A stretch of DNA of 64,000 bases from Muribaculaceae bacterium (GTDB taxonomy: Bacteria > Bacteroidota > Bacteroidia > Bacteroidales > Muribaculaceae): the NCBI GenBank assembly GCA_022509165.1, contig JAFLTT010000007.1:1-64000 (forward strand). Reading direction: 5' to 3'. Below the pieces are notes generated by a model. It was not told the DNA's origin. It made no database searches and saw nothing but the letters and a program-made list of their open reading frames with translations. Positions 25,176 through 34,150 of this stretch are shown piece by piece. The number at the start of each line of letters is the position of its first letter. The first letter of the stretch is position 1. The position numbers were made by a program, and so were the translations under genes.

Positions 25176-26633
25176 ATGGAAGTTAAGGAATTGCAGCCGG
25201 CCCTGGTATGGGAAGCATTTGATGAAATTACAAAAGTGCCCAGACCTTCAAAACATGAAGAGCAGATCAGGGCTTATTTGCTTGACTATGCAAAAAAACA
25301 TTCAATAGAGGCAAAAACAGATAAAGTCGGTAATGTGGTGATGTCTAAGCCGGCCACTCCCGGACGTGAAAAAGCACCGGTAGTAGTTTTGCAGTCCCAT
25401 ATGGACATGGTGGCTGAAAAAAACAGCGATGTTGAACATGACTTTTCAAAAGATCCCATTCAGACCTATATCGATGGGGACTGGGTGAAGGCTAAGGGCA
25501 CCACTTTAGGAGCAGACAATGGTATAGGCATGGCTGCTGCATTAGCAGCCCTAACAGATGCTGAAATAGAACACGGACCGCTTGAGGCACTGTTTACAGT
25601 AAATGAAGAAATAGGCCTGGAAGGAGCTGAAAACCTTGGCGAAGGAATGATCAGCGGAAAGATCCTGATTAATCTTGACTCAGAAGATGATGGAGAGATC
25701 TTTATAGGATGTGCCGGCGGAATTGATACAACGGCTGTATTCTCATATAAGAGAAGTTTTTCTCCGGATAATTTTTCTTATTATAAGGTAAGCATTACAG
25801 GCCTTCTTGGAGGCCACAGCGGCGGGGATATTCATTTGGGCCGTGCCAATGCCAACAAAGTAATAGCTCGATTTATATGGGAATGTTCCAACAAATGGGA
25901 CATAGAGGTGAGCAGTTTCAAGGGAGGAAACCTCAGGAATGCAATACCACGTGAAGCAGAAGCTGTGTTTGGCATCCATGAATCGCATAAAGATAGCATC
26001 TGTGAATTCCTGAATAAATATGCGGATGAGATTAAGAATGAATACAAGGGAGTGGAGCCTTCAATGAAAATAGACATAGAAGAAGTATCCAAACCTGAAT
26101 TCTGCATTGATTCCAAGACTTCCCTAACTTTGATAAGGGCACTATATTCAGCCCCGCATGGTGTGGTAAGCATGAGCAAAGATATAGAGGGACTGGTAGA
26201 GACTTCCACCAACCTGGCAGCCGTGAAAATGGAGGGTGAGGATAAAATAGTTGTGACCACTTCACAAAGATCTTCGCTGGAATCCAGAAAAAATGATATC
26301 GCCGGACAAGTTGAAGCACATTTCCAATTGGCCGGTGCAGAGGTATCCCATTCAGACGGGTATCCCGGATGGGCACCAAACGTGGAATCAGAGATAATGA
26401 AGATAAGTGCGGATGCTTATGAAGAACTCTTTGGTGTGAAACCACAGATAAAGGCTATTCATGCAGGTCTTGAGTGCGGACTCTTCCTTACAAAAAATCC
26501 AAATCTCGACATGGTAAGTTTTGGTCCTACCATGAGAGATGTACATTCACCCGATGAAAAATTACTGATACCAACCGTAGATAAGTTCTGGAAGCACCTT
26601 TGCCTTGTATTAAAAAAGATTTCAGAGGTATGA
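25176..26633 (+). CDS. pepD: Aminoacyl-histidine dipeptidase PepD, copy 1 (M20)
   Basis: Zinc dipeptidase of family M20 (PepD/carnosinase-like), cleaving Xaa-His and other dipeptides in the cytoplasm. In the 485-residue product the metal site is intact: SHMDM with His75 and Asp77, GADNG with bridging Asp114, NEEIG with catalytic Glu144 and ligand Glu145, and a late HAGLECGLF motif. The lid-domain segment GGHSGGDIHLGRANANK is also present. A second copy of equal length lies at 27405. Its stop codon overlaps the start of the muramidase gene (ATGA), showing a shared mRNA. Confidence 0.95.
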   Translation: MEVKELQPALVWEAFDEITKVPRPSKHEEQIRAYLLDYAKKHSIEAKTDKVGNVVMSKPATPGREKAPVVVLQSHMDMVAEKNSDVEHDFSKDPIQTYIDGDWVKAKGTTLGADNGIGMAAALAALTDAEIEHGPLEALFTVNEEIGLEGAENLGEGMISGKILINLDSEDDGEIFIGCAGGIDTTAVFSYKRSFSPDNFSYYKVSITGLLGGHSGGDIHLGRANANKVIARFIWECSNKWDIEVSSFKGGNLRNAIPREAEAVFGIHESHKDSICEFLNKYADEIKNEYKGVEPSMKIDIEEVSKPEFCIDSKTSLTLIRALYSAPHGVVSMSKDIEGLVETSTNLAAVKMEGEDKIVVTTSQRSSLESRKNDIAGQVEAHFQLAGAEVSHSDGYPGWAPNVESEIMKISADAYEELFGVKPQIKAIHAGLECGLFLTKNPNLDMVSFGPTMRDVHSPDEKLLIPTVDKFWKHLCLVLKKISEV

Positions 26634-27379
26634 AACTTAAAGGCATTAAAAGTGTGACTATAGGCATGCTGCTGATAATGGGCGGAGGAATAACTTCCGC
26701 CTTTTTCGGTGCCGAAACTGAGGAATTTTTTCTCAAGACAGATAGCGTGCCTTCACCAACCTTACTGTCAATAGAATCTTTCGATAGCCTTGGCACAGAT
26801 GAAAATGAAAGATACCTTCATCTTACTGAGCATGATTTTCAACTTGTAGCCGAGGAATTAAATGTAGAAGTAGCTACGATTAAGGCAGTAGTGGAAATAG
26901 AGGCCGGAAAGGCTATGAAAGGGTTCTGGGCTCCCGGTATTCCAGTGATAAATTTCGACAGGTCAATGTACCTTAAATATCGAAATAAAGTGTCAGATAC
27001 CAATGGAGCAAAAGGGGAATCAGTACCGGAGGGTCTCACAGGATATGCGCTTAAAGAGTGGAAAGAATTAATTACAGCAAGGAAAACCAATGCTCAAGGT
27101 GCCAATATGGGCACATTCTGGGGCATGTTTCAGATAGGTGGCTTTAATTATAAATTGTGTGGCTGTAACTCAGTGGATGAGTTTGTGAAAAGGATGGCTT
27201 ATTCTGAATTGGAGCAATTACAACTTTTTGCAGTCTTTATAACCAATACCGGTATGGTAGAGAGCCTTAGGAAAAAAAACTGGAGTGCATTTGCCAGGAG
27301 ATACAATGGCCCGTCATATGCATCGAGGGGATATCATACAAAAATGGCGAAAGCCTATGCCAGGTATTCTAAGATATAA
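26630..27379 (+). CDS. Exported N-acetylmuramidase-family protein
   Basis: A 249-residue protein with the muramidase domain first known from phage endolysins. Key parts are VATIKAVVEIEAG (81-93) with the likely catalytic Glu in EIEAG, the INFDRSMYLKYR segment near 107-118, the WGMFQIGGFNYKLCG core near 164-178, and the C-terminal FARRYNGPSYASRGYHTK (221-238). It should cleave the glycan strand of peptidoglycan. Residues 1-26 form a signal peptide or anchor. The start at 26630 overlaps the pepD stop by ATGA, so an upstream TTG-type start inside pepD is not needed. Its insertion between two peptidase genes suggests cell-wall turnover. Confidence 0.85.
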   Translation: MKLKGIKSVTIGMLLIMGGGITSAFFGAETEEFFLKTDSVPSPTLLSIESFDSLGTDENERYLHLTEHDFQLVAEELNVEVATIKAVVEIEAGKAMKGFWAPGIPVINFDRSMYLKYRNKVSDTNGAKGESVPEGLTGYALKEWKELITARKTNAQGANMGTFWGMFQIGGFNYKLCGCNSVDEFVKRMAYSELEQLQLFAVFITNTGMVESLRKKNWSAFARRYNGPSYASRGYHTKMAKAYARYSKI

Positions 27380-27404
27380 CTAATTAAGGAAAAAAGAGAA
27401 AAAG

Positions 27405-28862
27405 ATGAAGATAACAGATCTTGAACCCAAATTGATTTGGGAATGTTTCAATGAAATTACAAAAGTGCCTCGGCCCACCCATCACCTTGAGAAGATGAAG
27501 AAGTTTCTCATGGACTGGGCTGAGAAGCATAATATATCATATTCTGTAGATGAGGTTGGAAATGTAGTGATGCGTAAAGCTGCCACACCGGGGTATGAGA
27601 ATGCTCCTACAGTGATACTACAGGGGCATCAGGATATGGTGGCAGAAAAGAATGGAGATAAAGAACATGATTTCCTGAATGATCCTATAACCACTATAGT
27701 AGATGACGACTGGGTAAAAGCAGATGGAACTACTTTAGGTGCAGACAACGGACTTGGCTGCGCCACTGCCATGGCAGTTCTTTTAGACGACAAATTGATT
27801 CATGGACCCATAGAAGCTTTATTTACAGTAGATGAAGAGCAAGGTCTTATAGGAGCTAACGGTCTGCAACCGGGATTTGTAACAGGATCTATCTTACTGA
27901 ATCTTGATTCAGAAGAAATGGGACAGTTGGTAATAGGCTGTGCAGGTGGTAAGGTTACTTTAGCACAGAAGAAACTGGAATATCTTGATGCTCCCGAAGA
28001 TAAATCCTGGTGGAAAGTAAGCCTTTCAAACTTTAAAGGAGGGCACTCCGGTATGGAGATAAACCTTGGTAGAGGCAATGCCAATCAAGAACTTTGCCGT
28101 TTTCTTTGGTCAATTTGGAAGGAATATTCGGTTGTCTTGTCAGACATTACCGGAGGTGGACTTGCTAATGCCATACCGCGTGAAGCCTCTGCAGTGATTG
28201 GCGTTGATAAATCTAAAGAAGAGGATCTTTTGAGAGAGGTGAAGAAATTTAACGATATGCTTCATGCAGAATTTCTTCTTGCTGAAACTCCTGATTTTAT
28301 TTTCAATATTGAGAAAGCAACAGTAGCTGACAAAATCATTTCAGAAGATGAAGCCTTTACATTAGTTTCCTCAGTTTTTGCGTGTCCTAACGGTGTCCAG
28401 ACAATGTCGAGGGCAGTGGAAGGCCTCGTAGAGACCTCATGTAACCTGGCTTCAGTGAAAATTGCAGATGGAGAAGTAACGGTGACAGTGCACCAGCGTT
28501 CCTCAGTGGATTCCCGCAGAGATGAGATAGCAAATCGTGTGAAGGCTTTATTTGAAATGGTAGGCTATACAGTAAGTTTTGATGATGCTTATGTGGGGTG
28601 GGCACCAAATCCTGACTCTGCAGTTTTGAATAAGGCAAAAGAAAGTTATTTATCCTTATTTGGAGAAGAACCCAAGGTAGAAGCCTTACATGCGGGCCTG
28701 GAATGTGGCTTGTTTCTTGAAAAGATACCGGAACTGGATATGATTTCATTCGGACCAACACTAAAAGATATTCACTCTCCCAGTGAAAAGGCCAATATAC
28801 CGTCAGTGCAGGCTTTCTGGAAGTTCCTTTGTGATTTATTGCAACGTCTGGCTCAGGGATAA
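27405..28862 (+). CDS. Aminoacyl-histidine dipeptidase PepD, copy 2 (M20)
   Basis: Second M20 dipeptidase of 485 residues, with the same motif spacing as copy 1: GHQDM with His75 and Asp77, GADNG with Asp114, DEEQG with Glu144 and Glu145, and HAGLECGLF near the end. The two copies agree over long blocks (WECFNEITKVPRP versus WEAFDEITKVPRP) but differ throughout. They therefore look like an old duplication rather than a recent one or gene conversion. All metal ligands are kept, so both should be active, perhaps on different dipeptides. It lies 25 bp after the muramidase gene and 11 bp before the NYN gene. Confidence 0.93.
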   Translation: MKITDLEPKLIWECFNEITKVPRPTHHLEKMKKFLMDWAEKHNISYSVDEVGNVVMRKAATPGYENAPTVILQGHQDMVAEKNGDKEHDFLNDPITTIVDDDWVKADGTTLGADNGLGCATAMAVLLDDKLIHGPIEALFTVDEEQGLIGANGLQPGFVTGSILLNLDSEEMGQLVIGCAGGKVTLAQKKLEYLDAPEDKSWWKVSLSNFKGGHSGMEINLGRGNANQELCRFLWSIWKEYSVVLSDITGGGLANAIPREASAVIGVDKSKEEDLLREVKKFNDMLHAEFLLAETPDFIFNIEKATVADKIISEDEAFTLVSSVFACPNGVQTMSRAVEGLVETSCNLASVKIADGEVTVTVHQRSSVDSRRDEIANRVKALFEMVGYTVSFDDAYVGWAPNPDSAVLNKAKESYLSLFGEEPKVEALHAGLECGLFLEKIPELDMISFGPTLKDIHSPSEKANIPSVQAFWKFLCDLLQRLAQG

Positions 28863-28873
28863 AATCAAAGATT

Positions 28874-29524
28874 ATGCAAGGATATATATCTATAGGTGTA
28901 TTTATCGATGGAGGCTATTATGCCAAGGTAAACCGCGCCTTGAAAGCGATAGAAAATTCCATAATCAAAGTAAGGTCTCTTTTTGACTATATTTGTTCGC
29001 GTCTGGCATTACTTGAGAAAGTGGATCCGGCTAACTGCCAGATTACCGAAGCCCATTATTTCCGAGGCAGATTCAGAGTCAAGGAGGCTTACGATAAGCA
29101 CCTTTTATATAATGAGAGAAAGTTTGAAGACACTCTTATAGAAAATGATGTGGTTTTTCACTACAAACACCTTCGTGAATTAGGTAAAGAGGGAGAGAAA
29201 CAGGTGGTGGAAAAGGGCATCGATGTATGGTTTGCTCTCGAGGCTTATGAACTATCTACATTCAGAAAATTTGACTATGTGGTATTGATTACCGGAGATG
29301 CGGATCATGAAATGCTTGTAAGAAAACTGAAGGCTCTGAAAATAAAAACAGTGTTGCTAACATGGAACATGACAGATGTAGACGCAACTTCCCCCTTGTT
29401 GAGTGAAGAAGCGGGACATCATTGGGAACTTTCAGATATGCTGGCCGGTCACCCGGAAATAAAAAAATCACTCTTATACAAACTTCGCGATTCTGCTCTT
29501 TCTCCTTTAGGAGATGAATTTTAG
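28874..29524 (+). CDS. NYN-domain protein, predicted ribonuclease
   Basis: A 216-residue cytoplasmic protein with a NYN (PIN-like) domain of the LabA/DUF88 type. The acidic residues expected for metal binding are present: GVFIDGGYYAK near residues 8-18, KGIDVWFALEAYEL near 115-128, and YVVLITGDADHEMLVRKLK near 136-154. Such domains cut or bind RNA in known relatives; the target here is unknown. It follows pepD copy 2 after 11 bp and is probably the last gene of the cluster, since a folded non-coding element begins 5 bp after its stop codon. Confidence 0.88.
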   Translation: MQGYISIGVFIDGGYYAKVNRALKAIENSIIKVRSLFDYICSRLALLEKVDPANCQITEAHYFRGRFRVKEAYDKHLLYNERKFEDTLIENDVVFHYKHLRELGKEGEKQVVEKGIDVWFALEAYELSTFRKFDYVVLITGDADHEMLVRKLKALKIKTVLLTWNMTDVDATSPLLSEEAGHHWELSDMLAGHPEIKKSLLYKLRDSALSPLGDEF

Positions 29525-29528
29525 TTAA

Positions 29529-29606
29529 AGAGCTCTTTCCCCAATTAATGTTAAATTACCTTGTCCCGGGGTTTCCCATTGCCAACAAAAATTGGGAACC
29601 GGCTCT
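29529..29606 (+). other. Folded element between the NYN gene and glmS
   Basis: AGAGC (29529-29533) pairs with GCTCT (29602-29606), and CCCAATT (29540-29546) with AATTGGG (29590-29596). The latter strand could instead pair with the nearby GGTTTCCCATT (29570-29580) through AATTGGGAACC, so two folds compete. No T run follows, which argues against a simple terminator. No glmS ribozyme core is recognisable. Confidence 0.45.
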
Positions 29607-29692
29607 AAGAATGAGTAGACCTCATTTAAAAAGAAAAACAATATTGTGACCTGAGTAGCGTTATTAACGTGATATAATCGAAAATTAAGTTT

Positions 29693-31537
29693 ATGTGTGG
29701 AATAGTAGGATATGTTGGAGACAATAATGTTTATGATATCCTTATAAAAGGACTTCACCGGCTTGAATACCGTGGCTATGACAGTGCAGGGATTGCATTG
29801 GCCAGCGATAAGGGAAAGATAAATATCTATAAGAGTCAGGGAAAAGTTTCCAACCTGGAAGAATTTTGTAAAGATAAGAATCTGGAAGCCAGTTGTGGAA
29901 TAGCACATACAAGATGGGCCACTCATGGAGAACCTTCAGATTGCAACGCTCACCCACATTTCAGTGAAGACGGTAATTTAGCTTTAGTTCACAACGGCAC
30001 TATCGAAAACTATAAGATACTAAAAGATGCACTTATAGAACAAGGATGTACCTTCCATTCTGAAACAGACACAGAGGTTTTGGTGCAGCTGATAGAATAT
30101 ATAAAGCTGAAGAATAATTGTAGTTTGGTTGATGCTGTAAGGAATGCCTTGAAACAAGTGGTAGGAGCTTATGCAATTGCGTTAATAGAAAAGGATAATC
30201 CCAACCGTATCATCGCAGCGAGAAATAGCTCACCATTGGCAGTGGGAATAGGGGAAAATGAAACATTCCTTGCCTCAGATGCCACACCATTTATAGAATA
30301 CACAAAAGATTGTGTCTATCTGAAAGATGGAGAGATTGCTGTTATAGAGAAGGGAGAACCCTTGAAGATCCTTACTTTAGAAAATAAAGAAACCAAGATA
30401 GATGTCACAACTCTTGAAATGAGTATTTCTCAACTTGAAAAAGGGGGATACGAACATTTCATGTTGAAAGAGATTTTCGAGCAACCCACCACACTGCGAG
30501 ACTGTATTCGCGGTAGGATAGTTGACGGAGGTTGCAATGTGATGCTTTCCGGAGTAATCGACGGCAGGGAAAGATTCCTTAATGCTAAGAGAATTGTAAT
30601 AGTGGCGTGTGGCACGTCGTGGCATGCAGCTTTGTTAGGGAAATATCTGATCCAGGATAATTGCCAGATACCGGTAGAGGTAGAATATGCCAGTGAATTC
30701 CGTTATTCCAAACCTATACTGGATGAGAGAGACGTCGTGATAGCAATATCACAGAGTGGGGAGACAGCCGATACCTTGGCAGCAGTGAAAATTGCCCGCG
30801 ACATGGGTGCTTATGTATATGGTATCAGCAACGTAGTGGGAAGTTCTATACCTCGTGAGACTCAGAGTGGCACATATATCCACGTGGGTCCTGAAATAGG
30901 TGTAGCCTCTACAAAAGCCTTCACAGGTCAGGTGATGGTACTCACGATGCTTTCATTGAACATCGCCCAGATAAAGAACACTATGCCTCAGGAAAAAATA
31001 TGTGAGCTTGGCAAACATATTCTTCAGATACCTCAATTAGTGCAGAAAGTTCTAAAGCTCAACGATAAGATTGAAAGACTGTCGATGAAATACACCTATG
31101 CCAAGAATTTTCTTTACCTTGGAAGGGGTTACAGTTATCCAGTAGCTTTGGAAGGTGCTTTGAAATTGAAAGAGATTTCTTATATCCATGCGGAGGGTTA
31201 CCCGGCAGCAGAAATGAAACACGGCCCTATTGCTCTTATTGACGATGAGATGCCGAGTGTGATTATAGCACCGATGGATCATGTGTATGATAAGATCGTA
31301 AGCAATGTGCAACAGGTAAAAGCCCGTGGAGGATCTATCATAGCAATTGTGACTGAAGGAGATGAGATAATAAGCAAGATGGCAGACCATGTATTGGAAG
31401 TGCCGGAAGTGCCTGAATGTCTCACGCCAATCATCACCAGTGTGCCTCTTCAACTTCTGAGTTATTATATAGCCATCAATAAGGGTAAAGATGTCGACAT
31501 GCCAAGAAATCTTGCCAAATCTGTGACAGTAGAATGA
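29693..31537 (+). CDS. glmS: Glutamine-fructose-6-phosphate aminotransferase
   Basis: Makes glucosamine 6-phosphate from fructose 6-phosphate and glutamine, the first step to UDP-GlcNAc for peptidoglycan and lipid A. The 614-residue protein begins MCGIVGYVG with the N-terminal nucleophile Cys2. The glutaminase motifs TRWATHGEPS and NAHPH follow near residues 71-86. Two SIS domains then appear (VACGTSWHAALLGKY, ISQSGETADTLAA, GRGYSYPVALEGALKLKEIS, HAEGYPAAEMKHGPIAL). The C-terminus NLAKSVTVE is the channel-forming tail of the family. No standard promoter was found in the 87 bp before it. Confidence 0.98.
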   Translation: MCGIVGYVGDNNVYDILIKGLHRLEYRGYDSAGIALASDKGKINIYKSQGKVSNLEEFCKDKNLEASCGIAHTRWATHGEPSDCNAHPHFSEDGNLALVHNGTIENYKILKDALIEQGCTFHSETDTEVLVQLIEYIKLKNNCSLVDAVRNALKQVVGAYAIALIEKDNPNRIIAARNSSPLAVGIGENETFLASDATPFIEYTKDCVYLKDGEIAVIEKGEPLKILTLENKETKIDVTTLEMSISQLEKGGYEHFMLKEIFEQPTTLRDCIRGRIVDGGCNVMLSGVIDGRERFLNAKRIVIVACGTSWHAALLGKYLIQDNCQIPVEVEYASEFRYSKPILDERDVVIAISQSGETADTLAAVKIARDMGAYVYGISNVVGSSIPRETQSGTYIHVGPEIGVASTKAFTGQVMVLTMLSLNIAQIKNTMPQEKICELGKHILQIPQLVQKVLKLNDKIERLSMKYTYAKNFLYLGRGYSYPVALEGALKLKEISYIHAEGYPAAEMKHGPIALIDDEMPSVIIAPMDHVYDKIVSNVQQVKARGGSIIAIVTEGDEIISKMADHVLEVPEVPECLTPIITSVPLQLLSYYIAINKGKDVDMPRNLAKSVTVE

Positions 31538-31606
31538 CAGAAACTGCTGAGTGACAGAGGTAATAGACTAAAAAAAGAAAAAACCACATAAAAAAGAGAA
31601 AAAAAT

Positions 31607-31637
31607 TTTGAAATGACTGGGAAATTATATAATTTTG
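31607..31637 (+). promoter_or_regulatory. Promoter of the tRNA-tuf-secE-rpl-rpo block
   Basis: TTTG (31607-31610) and TAATTTTG (31630-31637) are separated by 19 bp, a perfect match to the Bacteroidota pattern. It lies about 62 bp before the first tRNA, as expected for a strong housekeeping operon. Confidence 0.8.
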
Positions 31638-31698
31638 CAGTCGGAATTCCGGAGAGAACTATGCATGTTTAAAAACGGGCACGGTTTTTGCGAGGAAA

Positions 31699-31784
31699 GG
31701 GTGGATACCAGAGTGGCCAAATGGGGCAGACTGTAAATCTGCTGGCTTACGCCTTCGGTGGTTCGAATCCATCTCCACCCACCA
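31699..31784 (+). tRNA. tRNA-Tyr (GTA)
   Basis: Acceptor stem GGGTGGA pairs with TCCACCC. The anticodon stem GCAGA/TCTGC presents GTA at 31733-31735, and the gene has a long variable arm (class II tRNA). The CCA end is encoded at 31782-31784. Confidence 0.97.
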
Positions 31785-31803
31785 GGACAATGAAAAGTAA
31801 AAT

Positions 31804-31879
31804 GCGGAAGTAGCTCAGTTGGTAGAGCATTAGCCTTCCAAGCTAAGGGTCGCGAGTTCGAACCTCGTCTTCCGCTCCA
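31804..31879 (+). tRNA. tRNA-Gly (TCC)
   Basis: Acceptor GCGGAAG pairs with CTTCCGC. The anticodon stem TTAGC/GCTAA presents TCC at 31837-31839, and the T arm is GCGAG-TTCGAAC-CTCGT. CCA is encoded at 31877-31879. Confidence 0.97.
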
Positions 31880-31881
31880 CT

Positions 31882-31953
<72 letters not shown>

Positions 31954-31993
31954 CAATAGAAAGTAATAAAACAATAATAATTCAAGCAAACCT

Positions 31994-33181
31994 ATGGCAA
32001 AAGAAAAGTTCGAAAGAACCAAACCGCACGTTAATATCGGTACCATTGGCCACGTAGACCATGGTAAGACTACCCTGACTGCAGCCATCACAAAAGTATT
32101 GGCAGAAAAGGGTCTTTCCGAAGTTCGTTCATTCGACTCAATCGACAACGCTCCTGAAGAAAAAGAGCGTGGTATCACAATCAATACAGCTCACGTAGAG
32201 TATCAAACAGCTAACCGTCACTATGCACACGTAGACTGCCCGGGACACGCTGACTATGTAAAGAACATGGTAACAGGTGCTGCTCAGATGGACGGTGCTA
32301 TCATCGTAGTTGCTGCAACTGATGGTCCGATGCCTCAGACTCGTGAGCACATCCTTTTGGCTCGTCAGGTAAACGTACCGCGTCTTGTTGTATTTATGAA
32401 CAAGTGCGACATGGTAGACGATGAAGAGATGCTCGAACTCGTAGAAATGGACATGCGTGACCTCCTGTCACAGTATGACTATGATGGCGACGAGACTCCT
32501 ATCATCCGTGGTTCTGCCCTTGGTGCTCTTAACGGTGAAAAAGAGTGGGAAGATAAGGTAATGGAACTTATGGATGCAGTTGACACCTGGATTCCACTTC
32601 CTCCCCGTGACGTTGACAAACCGTTCCTTATGCCTGTAGAGGATGTATTCTCAATCACAGGTCGTGGTACAGTTGCAACAGGCCGTATCGAAGCCGGTCG
32701 CGTAAAAGTAGGTGATGAAGTTCAGATCCTCGGTCTTGGTGCAGACAAGAAATCAGTTGTTACCGGTGTTGAGATGTTCCGTAAGATTCTTGACGAAGGT
32801 GAAGCTGGTGATAACGTAGGTCTTCTTCTCCGTGGTATCGACAAGGATGAAATCCGTCGTGGTATGGTAATCTGCCATCCCGGAAAGGTTAAACCTCACG
32901 ATCACTTCAAAGCTCAGGTTTATATCCTGAAGAAAGAAGAAGGTGGCCGTCACACTCCATTCCACAACAAATATCGTCCTCAGTTCTATATCCGTACACT
33001 TGACGTGACAGGTGAGATCACACTTCCTGAAGGAGTAGAAATGGTAATGCCGGGCGACAATGTTGAGATTGAAGTTAAGCTCATCACTCCGGTAGCTTGC
33101 GACCAAGGTCTCCGTTTCGCAATCCGCGAAGGTGGTAGAACTGTAGGTTCAGGTCAGATCACTCAGGTAATCGAAGACTAA
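31994..33181 (+). CDS. tuf: Elongation factor Tu
   Basis: EF-Tu carries aminoacyl-tRNA to the ribosomal A site as the GTP complex. The 395-residue protein has the P loop [10 protein letters not shown] (residues 19-28), the switch [13 protein letters not shown], the switch [18 protein letters not shown] near 136-139 and GSAL for base recognition. The C-terminal beta-barrels include [10 protein letters not shown] and GRHTPF. It is flanked by tRNA-Thr (40 bp before) and tRNA-Trp (64 bp after), the usual Bacteroidales arrangement, so tRNAs and tuf come from one transcript. Confidence 0.99.
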   Translation: MAKEKFERTKPHVNIGTIGHVDHGKTTLTAAITKVLAEKGLSEVRSFDSIDNAPEEKERGITINTAHVEYQTANRHYAHVDCPGHADYVKNMVTGAAQMDGAIIVVAATDGPMPQTREHILLARQVNVPRLVVFMNKCDMVDDEEMLELVEMDMRDLLSQYDYDGDETPIIRGSALGALNGEKEWEDKVMELMDAVDTWIPLPPRDVDKPFLMPVEDVFSITGRGTVATGRIEAGRVKVGDEVQILGLGADKKSVVTGVEMFRKILDEGEAGDNVGLLLRGIDKDEIRRGMVICHPGKVKPHDHFKAQVYILKKEEGGRHTPFHNKYRPQFYIRTLDVTGEITLPEGVEMVMPGDNVEIEVKLITPVACDQGLRFAIREGGRTVGSGQITQVIED

Positions 33182-33240
33182 TCCTTAGGAACTAAGGAAA
33201 AGAAATAATAGATGGAGCCTTCGGCTTAAGGGGGCTCCAT
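33182..33240 (+). other. Two hairpins between tuf and tRNA-Trp
   Basis: TCCTTAG-GAA-CTAAGGA (33182-33198) starts directly after the tuf stop codon. ATGGAGCC (33212-33219) pairs with GGCTCCAT (33233-33240) six bases before tRNA-Trp. Neither is followed by a T run, so both are more likely RNA-processing or mRNA-end stabilising stems than terminators. Confidence 0.6.
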
Positions 33241-33245
33241 TACTT

Positions 33246-33321
33246 ACGGGAATAGCTCAGTCGGTAGAGCACTGGTCTCCAAAACCAGGTGTCGGGAGTT
33301 CGAGTCTCTCTTCCCGTGCCA
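33246..33321 (+). tRNA. tRNA-Trp (CCA)
   Basis: Acceptor ACGGGAA pairs with TTCCCGT. The anticodon stem CTGGT/ACCAG presents CCA at 33279-33281, and the T arm is GGGAG-TTCGAGT-CTCTC. The 3' CCA is encoded at 33319-33321, 12 bp before secE. Confidence 0.97.
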
Positions 33322-33333
33322 ACTTCATTCGAT

Positions 33334-33525
33334 ATGAAATTATTCAATAGTATAAAGGAATCTTATGACGAATTAGTTTATAAGGTATCCTGGCCAACTC
33401 AAAAGCAGCTTGTCAACAGTTCGGTGCTGGTATTGGTAGCTTCCGTCATTATCGCAGCATTTATCTGGGTTGTAGACAAGATATTCAACATGCTGATGGA
33501 AATCATCTATAGCATCAGTTTCTAA
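33334..33525 (+). CDS. secE: Preprotein translocase subunit SecE
   Basis: The small subunit that clamps the SecY channel in the inner membrane. The 63-residue protein (start ATG at 33334, since any earlier start would fall inside tRNA-Trp) has the amphipathic N-terminal helix with the conserved ELVYKVSWPTQKQL (near residues 12-25). A single membrane helix follows (SVLVLVASVIIAAFIWVVD). Short single-span SecE is normal for Bacteroidota. It lies between tRNA-Trp and nusG, as in most bacteria. Confidence 0.96.
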   Translation: MKLFNSIKESYDELVYKVSWPTQKQLVNSSVLVLVASVIIAAFIWVVDKIFNMLMEIIYSISF

Positions 33526-33538
33526 AATACTCGTCTCA

Positions 33539-34090
33539 ATGGCTGAATCAAAGAAAGAATGGTACGTGTTGCGTGCCATAGCAGGCAAAGAGGCTAAGGT
33601 CAAGGAGGTGCTTGATGCAGCAATCAAGAACACCGACCTTGGCAACTATGTTTCCCAAGTATTGATTCCAACCGAGAAGGTTTACACTTCGCGCAATGGC
33701 AAGAAGGTTGTAAAAGAGAAAAACCTCTACAGCGGATATGTCTTTGTAGAGGCTAATCTCACTGGAGAAGTTATCTACGAGCTCCGCAATACAACCAATG
33801 TCATTGATTTTTTGCGTGGAAGAAGTAAGTCTTCTATGCCGGAACCATTAAGGGAATCAGAAGTATTGAGGATGCTCGGAGCAATAGACGACTCACAGAA
33901 TGCTCAGGCAGATGATGCCTACGATTTTGCGATTGGAGAGACTGTGAAAGTAAACTTCGGACCTTTCTCAGGTTTTACAGGCACGATACGTGAAGTGAAC
34001 CCTGAAAGAAGAAAGATCAAGGTAGAAGTGAAAATTTTCGGCAGACCGACCGATCTTGAGTTGGAAAACACGCAGGTAGAAAGAGTCTGA
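33539..34090 (+). CDS. nusG: Transcription termination/antitermination protein NusG
   Basis: Binds RNA polymerase, controls pausing and links transcription with Rho or ribosomes. The 183-residue product has the NGN domain: KEWYVLRAIAGKEAKVKEVL near residues 5-24, then NLYSGYVFVEANLT near 61-74. A C-terminal KOW domain follows, with GETVKVNFGPFSGFTGTIREVNPERRKIKVEVKIFGR near 128-164. Its length matches the family and it lies 13 bp after secE in the classical secE-nusG-rplKAJL order. Confidence 0.98.
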   Translation: MAESKKEWYVLRAIAGKEAKVKEVLDAAIKNTDLGNYVSQVLIPTEKVYTSRNGKKVVKEKNLYSGYVFVEANLTGEVIYELRNTTNVIDFLRGRSKSSMPEPLRESEVLRMLGAIDDSQNAQADDAYDFAIGETVKVNFGPFSGFTGTIREVNPERRKIKVEVKIFGRPTDLELENTQVERV

Positions 34091-34150
34091 GGAATGTTAC
34101 GGCCGCAGGCTTTTTAAGAATGCAAAAACGTTAAAAAATTTAACAGAACA

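Noticed and set aside
26600..26629. Extended start for the muramidase inside pepD
   Set aside because: The ten extra residues are charged and would hide the signal peptide; the ATGA overlap at 26630 is a better start.
29607..29692. glmS ribozyme
   Set aside because: No glmS ribozyme core or cleavage-site context is recognisable, and such ribozymes are known from Firmicutes and relatives.
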